From: Rhineura floridana
Taxonomy: Eukaryota; Chordata; Lepidosauria; Squamata; Rhineuridae
Reading direction: 5' to 3'
Assembly: GCF_030035675.1 (NCBI RefSeq)
Contig: NC_084485.1
Coordinates: forward strand, 93,020,838 to 93,084,837
DNA length: 64,000 bases
The notes beneath the pieces were generated by a model, which made no database searches, was not told where the DNA came from, and saw only the letters and a program-made list of their open reading frames with translations. The position numbers were made by a program, and so were the translations under genes. Position 1 is the first letter of the stretch; the number at the start of each line of letters is the position of its first letter. Positions 1-9,280 of this stretch are shown piece after piece.

Positions 1-218
1 GCCACAGGAAGGAAAGGGAGAAGGAGGGGGGTGAAGGCAATGGAGCATCAAGTTTTGCCCGAAGTGGTTGGGAAGCTGCTGGGAAGGAGGGGGGGGTGAA
101 GCCTCTCTCGGTGGCTCTTCCCTTATGCTGCCGCCGCTGCCTACATGGAGAGCGAGAGGCAGGCAGTTAGAGAGAGAGAGAGAATGGGGAGGAGCTGTTC
201 TGGAGAAATAAGTGGAAT

Positions 219-341
219 TTCCAGCCGTGTGTATCTCCAGAAACGTTAATATGCATAAAGGCAGAAAAGCATATTGTTGGTTTTGAGAAATATCACAAAT
301 ACAACCAAAAAACCCACAGGAATTATTGGCATATAAGTGGT
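219..341 (+). repeat. Direct repeat copy 1
   Basis: This segment shares 'TGTGTATCTCCAGAA', 'ATGCATAA' and 'CAGGAATTATTGGCATATAAG' (first 20 and last base) in the same order with 1201-1320, at roughly 75% identity by eye. The two copies lie about 980 bases apart in the same orientation. Both are AT-richer than the GC-rich DNA between them. Confidence 0.7.
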
Positions 342-1200
342 TTGCTAGATGGCCACCCGCAACCATCTAAGAAGGCTCTGGAAGGAGAGCGGAGGAAGGG
401 GTTGCTGGTAGTGAGGGCCAGCTGGGGAGAGAGCAGGCAGTGATGCCAGGCCACCCCCACGTGGGGGGAGACCCCAGGGAGGCTCCCAGGCAACCCCTTT
501 CCTCGCATGAGCCTCTCTCCCACAGGCTGCTTGAAGCTATGTTCGCCACCCTGAGGGAGAGCTGGGCGGCAAGCGGTGAGGGAAGGGGGCTGCCGAATCA
601 GCTGTGGGGCGCTCTGACGGCTCATCTGTCAGCCCAGCTGATCGGCGGCTTGGCGAAGGGGGGGAAATGGCTGCCTAACGTGGAGCAGCCGGAGCAGAGA
701 GAGAGAGAGAGCAAAGGAAGGAAGGAAGCGGTTGCAGTGCAATCCTGGCTGTTGGGGAGGAGGTGGTGGTGGAGGGGGAGATGGGGAGTGGTGAGGGCTC
801 TCGGAGGGGTGCCCATCCCCTGCGAAGCCCCTGGAGCCCTTGGCCTCCTCCTCGGGAGAGCTAGAGATCATTTTTGCTGCCCCTTCGCTCCAGCCGCTCA
901 TAGAGCGAAGTGGTGGGCTAGTGCACCCTGGAAGCCCAGGGGTGGATCAGAGAGAAGCCAGACAGAGTGGCGAAAAGGGGAGGAGAGCTCAGGCGGCCCG
1001 GCAGCAGCTGGCAGGGGGTGCTGCCAGGCAAGGCGCCAAGCAAAAGGGGCAGCAGGCGATGGAGAAGGAAGAGATGCCAGGCACCCCTTCCCTTTCTCCA
1101 GAGTGCATTCAGCATCCTTTGGCTAGGAACCCCTGGCTCCAGGCCAGGATTTCATTCTTGCTTGCAGCCTTCTGCTTGCTCTCTCTGCTGATTGAGACTT

Positions 1201-1320
1201 GCCAGCCCTGTGTATCTCCAGAATGTTTACTATGCATAAGGGCAAAAACACATACATTCGTTTTTGTGTTATATAGCAAATACAAGCACACAAAAATACA
1301 GGAATTATTGGCATATAAGC
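1201..1320 (+). repeat. Direct repeat copy 2
   Basis: Second copy of the repeat at 219-341, same orientation. The shared blocks start at 1211 and end at about 1318. Together the copies could be the ends of an unrecognised mobile element or the traces of a local duplication. Confidence 0.7.
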
Positions 1321-1689
1321 ACCACCACCCCCGCCAGCCCTGCTCCAGAGTGGCAAGCGGCAAGGAACTCCATTACACCCACAGGAAATTCAAACTTTTG
1401 TGCTCTTACGGTCAAGCGCATGCGCGATATTGTGCTTCGTTGCAAAGGGGAGAGGAGCTTACCTCATATTTTGCGGACCAATTGGCTGATAGGGGGGAGT
1501 GTTATGGGCGGAGCTGGGAAAAAGCGAGAAGAAGTTCGGGTCCTCCCGCTGCATGTGCGGGTGCAAAAAAAGCGGTTTTTTAATCGGGAAAGAGCGAACA
1601 AACAGGCAAAGTGAGGACTGTCAGATGACGAACCGGATATGGAAAACGTGGATTATCCCGCTCCGTTTGGATGAGACCCCAGTCCTACC

Positions 1690-1750
1690 TGGAAACACCA
1701 GGGATTAAACCTAAAACCTTTTGCATGCAGTGTGTGCTCTACCACTGAAC
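1690..1750 (-). repeat. tRNA-derived SINE fragment
   Basis: The stretch with 'GGGATTAAACC', 'TTTTGCATGCAG' and 'TGTGCTCTACCACTGAAC' is the reverse of the tRNA-like head of the SINE family seen at 10598-10772 ('GCATGCAGAAGGTCCCA'). Only the head survives. Confidence 0.55.
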
Positions 1751-4700
1751 ACTTCCCACCTTGAACATTTGCTTCCTTCGTAAAACATCTACCTCTTGTT
1801 TGCTTGCCATCTTGAATCATGGAAATATATTCTATTAACAGTTGCTTTCAATTTTGATAAAATCAAGGAAAAAAGAAAAACTGCACACAAAAACTTTGTA
1901 TTTACCTTTCTTGATTTCATGTCTTTGGGGCCAGTGTAAGGGAAAATAAAGCACCCTCACAGCCATGATATGGAAACATGTTCCAGAGTTTCGAACTTAC
2001 ATCCATCAGCAGGGGTTAAACATTTTGCCTCACTTGGCCACTAGAGAGCCAATATAAACACGTGGAAATAATACATGAAACAGCTCTTTGAATGTTCTTG
2101 CCCGCCTGTAAAAAGAAAAATAGACCCCTATGCATAAAAAGCTAGCATGTCAAGGAAAATAATAGGCTTAAACTCTTTCCCTAGACTTATGGAGGGTGTG
2201 CTTTGTTTTTGGTGTGGAGAAGCACTTACAAATATGTGACCTAAATACTTACTCTGAAGCTGTACAGTCTAGGAAGGGATGTACGGCATGCTGTTTTGTG
2301 GGCATTATGTTGCCTGAAAACTGAAGAATTGTTTGTTTTGTAGCACCAGCATGTTTGTCTCAAGATGAGAAGGTATGTTTTGAAAAGCTACTAACCACAA
2401 CATGGGAATTACTTTTTTGTTTCGCAGAGGCATTATATATATATTCTCTTTCTTTGCATTTAAGCTGCTCTCTTCTCTAATGAATTACCAAAGTTCACTG
2501 ATTAGCTGACAGCAAGTTCAGACATGCTTGTTACTAGTGACAAACTTTTTCAGTGCTTTCATTAACCACAAGCATCTTCACTTGTGAAAGTACCTTTGGT
2601 TTAGTCATATGCATATATGTGTGATCTTGAAAAATTATAATCCTAATTAGTTTATCTAGCATGCAAACAATTGCTTCTCCGGTGCAAACAGCTGCCACCT
2701 GTTTTTACATGAAAAATCCTGAATTTACAGAAAGTCAGATATTACTGATGGATGGTTCTAAGTTGAAGCAGACAGATGGAAATCCGTGAACTTAAGCTAA
2801 TAATGACTAACAAGTCCACTTATTTCAATGATCTACTAAGAGTATGACTAGATACCACACCAGATTTTTAAGGAACAGAGCCAATCATCTTTCTATTTTG
2901 TTCTCTAAATTGTTTTGTTGCCTCTCATTTTTCCAGGTGTATGCTTTATCGTAGGAACTTGGGAAATGGAAATGATTTTTGTAGTTTAAGTGCTGAATCT
3001 CTCTTTTTGAGTAGCCACTAAAGGACAAACTACAGGGACATTAATCTCAAAATCTTAAGAGCTGCCAATTTAAAATAAATTTATGCACACTTTTTGGTTA
3101 GTTTATTTGGAATGTTTAAGAATTGAATAGCTTATTTGTGCATTAAATAAAAATCTGTAAGGTGAAGTAAGAGTTGGATCTTTGCAATAGTTATTGGGAA
3201 GTTAACCTATCAAACCACAATCTACAAACTAGAAAGACACAAACTATGCTAAAATTAGGGGATATACTTATTTGTATTTAAAATATTTGTATGATTCAAG
3301 ATAACAAATAGTTAACAAACATAGAAGGAATTCCCTGGATTATTTGTAAAGAGCAAAACACAGATAGAATTAAGACAAACAAACTGAAATCGCTGAATTA
3401 TTCTTCTGCTTCTTTATTTCAGCTGCCACTGCAGATAGCCAAGATTCTGGAGTGGCATGTGAACACAGCCAGCCATCTTCTCAAGTTATCACTGAAGAAT
3501 GTTCTTCATATTTTAAGCATTAAATGTACTAAGAGTCCATGCTGAAATGCTGTGCCTTGCTGAAAAGCATTGTTTTGTTTTGGGCTAGACTGCTATTAGT
3601 CATATAGGTCAGTATTCAAGTTGTTATGTTCACAACTGTTGGTATTTCATGTCCCATCCACACAGTAATTTCTTCTATTCAGTGCTTTAGTGCCAAACTG
3701 GAAATTTAGAAACTTTCACTGTCACCTTCTGATACACAGATGGACAGGAGAATAGTGCAGGCTCAACTCGGGATTCATGAAAATCGTGGGAGATCAAATG
3801 TGCTCAATAAGTACATCTGATCCCCAAATAAAGTTTTTTTCTTGTCATACCTTAACACTGCCTCCCAGCCTGTGACTTTGAAAGCAAATATTCTAGACTT
3901 TCTAGCTTTTGTTACCTGCTTCTGTTTTGTGCCTTTAACAGCAGTCTGCTATATAGATATTAGCAGGTGATAATGCTTTTCTCCATCGCTTGAAAACCTT
4001 CACTGGTTGATTCTTCTGTATTAAGCTAGTGTTAAAACTGCAAAAACAGGCTAATTCTTTTTCTGATAAGTTGGCAATCCTAACCAAGTCTGGTGTTAGA
4101 GCAATGTATTTCTTTCCAAGGTCAGAGGACCTGTGGACAGAAGGGCCAGAGACGTTTTATGCTCCAATGGGCATCAGGGCTGCATTACACACATTTGTGG
4201 TAAATTGCAGGAAGAAATTAACAAGAGGAAATTATAGGGAAATTTTCACCTATTGAATTTGCCTTTCATACAACTGATAATGATACAGAATCTGACTGTT
4301 GTGGTTCATCAGTTGAGATCAATTTGAGATAGAAAGTTAACAATTATCACTAGCTATGATTAAGTCTAGTCCCTTGTGTTCAGTGTTTGAATGTGTGTTA
4401 TTTCTGGATGTTTTTCCTAAAAAGAAAAAAGAAAAAGCTGGATTTAAATGTCAACAATTAAATGTATAGACTCTGGGCTGAGCTCCATATTTCCTGCAAA
4501 TGCTCCTCCCTCTGCCCTGAAAAAAACAGCTTTAGCAGGATCCATTTGAGTAAATAAGCAGGAAGTGTGGAAGGGTTTTTAACCTCTTTAACCTCCCATT
4601 TTTTCTGCTTGAAATGCTCCCTCAAGCTGCTTTGTCCTCCCCCACTGGCAACCATGTTTGCCTGCATTTGGAACCCCATATTGAAGGGGGAGACTGCTTG

Positions 4701-5918
4701 AGGATGGTGATATGGACCAGGAAAAATGGCCAATTGGGAAATGGCTAATTTTCTACTTGCTGCTTCTCCACTGTAAATGGGTTCTTCTCAAATCTGTTTT
4801 TATTTGGAAAAGCTAACCTTGGGCTTGAATTATATGTATTTATATATAATGTGCAGTTTGTTGCTAAATTAACCAATGAACAGGTGAGGGAAAGAGATCC
4901 TTTGTTTGTATAATAGGAAATAGATATATATTAGGTGACCTCAAGCGCTACCTGCTGAAATTCCTTCTATATAGTTATTAAAGATAAAGGAGCCCTGTCC
5001 TCTATACCATCTGCTAATTCACCTGAAGCGGTGTACAACTTGAGAGTACAATGGTACATTGTTATGTCTGTTCAGTAGACCCCCAAGTGCATCTTTTCTA
5101 CAAACGGTTAATGTGTCTACTCACTAGTCCCATCAGTCCAGCCCCCAGCATACTCTAGAGGTCATGCCCAGTCTCCCTAGGCTACATGCTGTTCCCCATC
5201 GCTGATATTGAAAATGACTTCAGAAGGTGAGATGGGATTGCTAGGGGGTGGGGCAGACCTGGCGAAGCAAGAAGAGTTGGGTCTCTTTCTGAACTGCCAG
5301 CTCACTTAGTTTCCTCACTGTGCACTGAGAAAAAAAAGAGAAGTTGTTTATGTAATTGCTTGATGTTACTTAGCCAAAACCAGAGGCAACAACTAAGGAA
5401 GAGCAAGAAAAACATCTGCACTAATAACTTGATTGCTCTCTAATTACTCAGTCTTTACTTTGGAAAAAAGTAGCATCCCTGCAAGGAAAGGCATGGTTCT
5501 TACCTGATAAAGTCTAACTTTATAATAAATCAGGTGCAATATTTGGACGAGGATGAACAACAGCATTCCACTTTAATTACTGTTTTCTGTTATAAAAAAA
5601 ACGAGTTACTAATGTCAGATTGGCTTTCTTTGTACACATTGAAATCAAGCCTATTAAAATGTTGATACTACTCTTAAGTTTTGAAATGTCACTTTTTTAT
5701 TCTGCAAACAGACCTCAAATGTTTAAAGTGAGGGAGGAGAGAATTATCAAGTATATTTATATCTGAACATAATTATTGATGCAGTTGTTGAAGAATGAAT
5801 GGAAAATGCGAAGTATCACAAGAAGGAAATAATCTTAAAGAGCAAATTAAAAAAATTATATTTATTGACTTCATCTTGTGAGCAGCAATAACAGGATTAA
5901 CAAAATGTTATTTCAAGC
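1751..5918. other. Intergenic, AT-rich, nothing recognised
   Basis: About 4.2 kb of AT-rich single-copy-looking DNA. No frame longer than about 90 codons occurs, and none has a recognisable motif or splice context. No mobile-element ends stood out. Confidence 0.6.
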
Positions 5919-5919
5919 G

Positions 5920-6137
5920 ACTAGTGTGGTGTAGTGGTTAAGGTGCTGGACTACGACCTGGGAGACCAGGGTTCGAACTCCCACACCGCCATGAAGCTCA
6001 CTGGGTGACCTTGGGCCAGTCACTTCCTCTCAGCCTCAGAGGATGGCAATGGTAAAGCCCCTCTGAATACCGCTTACTATGAAAACCCTATTCATAGGGT
6101 CGCCATAAGTTGGAAACTTGAAGGCAGTCCTTTTTTT
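5920..6137 (+). mobile_element. Sauria-type SINE
   Basis: The head 'GTGTAGTGGTTAAGGTGCTG' followed by 'GGTTCGAACTCC' is a tRNA-derived pol III promoter with A-box and B-box. The body 'CTCACTGGGTGACCTTGGGC' and the tail 'TTCATAGGGTCGCCATAAG' follow. The tail matches the 3' end of Bov-B LINEs present in this window, as known for Sauria SINEs, which use Bov-B machinery. A T-rich stretch follows. It is not a tRNA gene. Confidence 0.85.
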
Positions 6138-6433
6138 TCCCCAGTGAGCAATCAGAGCTTTTTTAGTCAGGGTCCATTTCACCATTATCACTGTATGGGT
6201 TAAATCACTCTTCTTGCAGATAATGAATGAACCAGAATGGATTGTGGCCCAGAACACTTGGTCAAAAACCACCATGATAATTCTCGTGCAAACTCAATCA
6301 GAATGAATGAGAGCTGTATAAGACCATTAGTGTGAAGCTCTGTGGATTGTGCTCCTTGTTGTCCTTAGATAAGCATGTGTTACAACATGGGAGCATTCTG
6401 TTTAGCATTTTAATTCTGAACCTAAGAATAAGA

Positions 6434-6519
6434 CTGCAATCCAGTATATATCTATTCAGAAGTAAGCTCCATTAGGTTCAATGGGACTTACTCCTAGGTA
6501 AGTGTGTACTGGATTGCAG
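6434..6519. repeat. Palindromic MITE-like element
   Basis: The segment begins CTGCAATCCAGTA and ends with the near inverse TACTGGATTGCAG. Between them lie 'CAGAAGTAAGCTCCATT' and 'CAATGGGACTTACTCCTAG', which pair with each other. The whole 86 bases can fold on itself. Relatives occur at 21693-21779 and in the 52.7-54.8 kb cluster. Confidence 0.7.
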
Positions 6520-7344
6520 CCTAAAACTATAAAATATCTTTGTAAGGTGATCCTGAATTTAAAATTCATGATGTCTAACAAAAATGGAAATTGGGTCAAT
6601 AGAGATCCTATGATGTCTGAAGTTCTGCATGTTTTGTGTAGGACTACAAATGTAACATTTTGAATTAAGTGGTTTTCAAGTGATTATTCTATATACCAAA
6701 TAACTATAAGGTGTGTATCTGTTTTGAGATTTCAGGAGAGTGAGAGGCTTTTGTGAAGTGAGAAAATGCCACTGAGCAAAGAAAATCCACTTAAGTGAGA
6801 CAAACTATTTTTAACTAGTTTTTCACAGTAGCAGGTGCCACATGAGCCCCAAATCCTAAAGTTGCTCAGCTTCACCAATTGGCTGGGAAGGAAATTTTTA
6901 TTGTAGATTAAAATGTTAATTGATCATACCAATGATTACCTTATTAAATATAATTAAGATTATATGAGTCTGAATCATGTAAGACATTGTAAGTTATTAA
7001 ATAGGCATGCATTTTCATATAGATGAGACAGCACTGGGGGGAAAAGATACATTGTTTTGGAGTCCTCCAAGATGACCTACACCTAGATGCTCAGGTAATT
7101 ATGGTGGCTAGGGCTGCTTTTCACCAATTTTGTCTTATATGCCAACAGTCTTTTGCAGAGAAACCAGACCTGGCCTTGATCATTTATGATCTTGTCACCT
7201 TTAGATTACAGCAGTGTTGTTGTTTTTAAAATAAAATATGATGGTCCAGTACTCATATTTTAAAAGTGCTGTGGGTACCAGCAAAACAGATGATGGTACT
7301 CCATACGGGTAAGTACCATCACACAAAAAACGGATATTACAGTA

Positions 7345-7889
7345 ATATTGTTGTGTACCACCCCAATCTCTGAAGGGTGAGAGATTTCCAGGAGTTCCTG
7401 TGCTCGCCCAAGGTTTGGTTTCCTTGGAATGAAGGTCAGCGGAGTCTGTGGTATCTTTATGAAATATGGTTTATTTATTCACACACATTCCAACCTCAGC
7501 TTTGGATGGAGGGGTTCAAGGCATCAGCAGTCCAATATCCAGCTTTTCCATCAGGGTTACAGGAGGCACCCCAAAGCCATGGTGCAGAGAGCCAGTCTCT
7601 CTGCCTGCTTCCAGTCCCCAGCCTTTCCCAGACACAACTCCAAACTCAAGCTTCTCCTTGGCCTCAGGAAGGGGGGGCTCTCCTGAAGAGTTTCAATAAC
7701 AATAGGATCTCCCTGGCTCATTCACCAGGTAATGGGCACTTGATAGGCCCATTAACTCACCTGGCCACTCTTATTAGACTAACAAAGGGAGATCTGGCCA
7801 GCAGAGCGGATTTCTCACCTCCAGGTGCAGGGTTCCAAATCAGAGGCTGGTAGGGGACTCATAGAAATCATCCATCTCAACTCCAAACC
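7345..7889 (-). repeat. LTR-like repeat
   Basis: Read on the minus strand, this has an AATAAATAAA near 7470 and ends in ...CACAACA at 7349, the layout of the R-U5 end of a long terminal repeat. A related stretch with the same end and the same 'GGAATGAAGGTCA' region lies at 26957-27320. It sits inside a 621-base segment (7269-7889) bounded by the 15-base repeat CATATTTTAAAAGTG (7254-7268 and 7890-7904). No internal retroviral part is present. Likely an old fossil LTR; class not determined. Confidence 0.35.
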
Positions 7890-7899
7890 CATATTTTAA

Positions 7900-8297
7900 A
7901 AGTGTTTGTTGTTATGTGCCTTCAAGTTGATTACGACTTATGGCGACCCTATGAATGAGTAACCTCCAAGAGCAGCTGTCATGAACCACCCTGTTCAGAT
8001 CTTGTAAGTTCAGGTCTGTGGCTTCCTTTATGCAATCAATCCATCTCTTGTTTGGCCTTCCTCTTTTTCTACTCCCTTCTGTTTTTTCCAGCATTATTGT
8101 CTTCCCAGTGAATCATGTCTTCTCATTACGTGTCCAAAGTAGGATAGCCTCAATTTCATCATTTTAGCTTCTAGTGACACTTCTGGTTTAATTTGTTCTA
8201 ACACCCAATTATTTCTTTTTTTGCAGTCCATGGTATGTGCAAAGCTCTCCTCCAACACCACATTTCAAATGAGTTGATTTTTCTCTTGTTAGAAAGG
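7900..8297 (-). mobile_element. Bov-B LINE, 3' end fragment
   Basis: The minus-strand frame at 7912-8094 reads as the C-terminus of the Bov-B/RTE ORF ('KTEGSRKRGRPNKRWIDCIK', 'DLNLQDLNRVVHD'). The + strand 'CCTTCAAGTTGATTACGACT' is the reverse of the family's 3' tail, preceded by a short GTT repeat. It is cut at about 8297, so only the last 400 bases of the 3 kb element remain. Homologous copies are at 22452-25240 and 44715-45345. Confidence 0.9.
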
Positions 8298-8679
8298 TTG
8301 TAAAGAAATACATCATAAATACATTGACCTGGCCTTTACCTACTGATAGACATTGCTTAAAACTAGAGTCCCCATGCCTGACAAGGTTGATAATCTAGAT
8401 TCTCCTCAAAATTAGGAATCCAGACAGTCTATCTGACTCTTAGCAAGAATGGATTTAGTACCTGAAAATAGGTGGATGTGTGTGGGGGAGACTAGGCAGA
8501 AAAGAAGCTTCTACCCCGTTGCATTTTAAGGATGGAGCATATTTGATATAATGGAAAGGGGTTTATGGGGGGTGGGCTTCTGAGGAAAAAAGAGGGGGAT
8601 AATTGACGTCAAAGACCAACGCTGGCTTGAGAGACTGAACCTTCATCAGAAAGCTGCTAATGAGCAGAACAGAGGATGT

Positions 8680-9280
8680 GGCAGTAAGAAAGCCGACGTG
8701 AACCAGCGAACTCTGCCAGAGGGCGCCACAGTTTCAGCAGCTGCAAAGATGACAGAGGTTGCTGCCGTCTAGCAAAGTAAAGCCCAAGCGATCCAGGCAT
8801 CTTCAGGCCCAGAAAAAAGAACAATAGCGTCAGAAAACCTGAGACAGAGAGCCGCAGCTCCGTCATGTTGTCCAAGAGCTCAAGGCGCCAGCGAGAAGCA
8901 AATTCCAGCCGCCCCGCCAGATCTTCAGGGCTTCCAACTCTCGATGACAAGCGCGGCGGCGGCGGCGGCGGCGGCAACAGCTGCTACAACAGCCACTCTC
9001 GGCGTGTCTGCCAGCGGCTACCCAAATGCGCGCGTTGCAGGAACCACGGCGTGGTGTCCAGCCTCAAGGGCCATAAGCGGCTGTGCCGCTGGCGAGAGTG
9101 CACGTGCGCCGCCTGCTCGCTGGTGCTCCAGCGACAGCGCGTCACGGCTGCGCAGGTGGCGCTGCGGAGGCACCAAGACCAGGTGCACGCCAGCCAGGTG
9201 AGCCGGCGCGCTGCGCAGGAAAAGGAGCGAAATAGGGGGGAAGCCTCCAGAGGAGATGCGCATACATCACCCCCCCCGGC
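8680..9280. promoter_or_regulatory. CpG island over DMRT2-like exon 1
   Basis: CpG dinucleotides are dense from about 8680 to 9280, peaking over the (GGC)7 run at 8955-8975 and the DM-domain codons, in otherwise AT-rich DNA. This is the usual setting for the promoter and first coding exon of a vertebrate developmental gene. No clear TATA box was seen, as expected for such promoters. Confidence 0.6.
8865..9197 (+). CDS. DMRT2-like exon 1 (DM domain)
   Basis: This exon encodes 111 residues: a basic, serine-rich start, seven glycines from (GGC)7 at residues 31-37, then the DM domain. The core '[20 protein letters not shown]' has the DM spacing, and '[14 protein letters not shown]' is the recognition helix. 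Two positions differ from the near-universal '[16 protein letters not shown]': Q for E and T for M. The final residue is Q111, exactly before the donor GTGAGC. The frame stays open to 9296 only by reading into the intron. The ATG has G at -3 and T at +4, a moderate start context. Confidence 0.88.

Larger units (their letters stand above)
1..1650. other. GC-rich island, no gene recognised
   Basis: This stretch is rich in G and C with many CpG sites, purine-rich runs and short GA repeats, unlike the AT-rich DNA that follows. The far end has promoter-like pieces: CCAAT near 1479 and GGGCGG near 1505. It holds open frames (440-1126 and 840-1583 on +), but their translations are low-complexity and resemble no family I know, so I do not call them genes. 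It could be a CpG island of a gene lying left of the window, or the GC-rich body of a repeat, since about 120 bases are duplicated inside it. Confidence 0.4.

Noticed and set aside
440-1583. Long + frames in the GC-rich island (228 and 247 codons)
   Set aside because: Stops are rare in GC-rich DNA; the peptides are low-complexity and show no known domain, and frames on both strands overlap.
5925-6000. Possible tRNA gene (A-box and B-box)
   Set aside because: The pol III boxes belong to the SINE head; the body and Bov-B-like tail follow, and no cloverleaf can be drawn.
8657-8977. Minus-strand frame of 106 codons starting with a proline run
   Set aside because: It is the antisense of the GGC repeat and the CpG-rich 5' region of the DMRT2-like exon.
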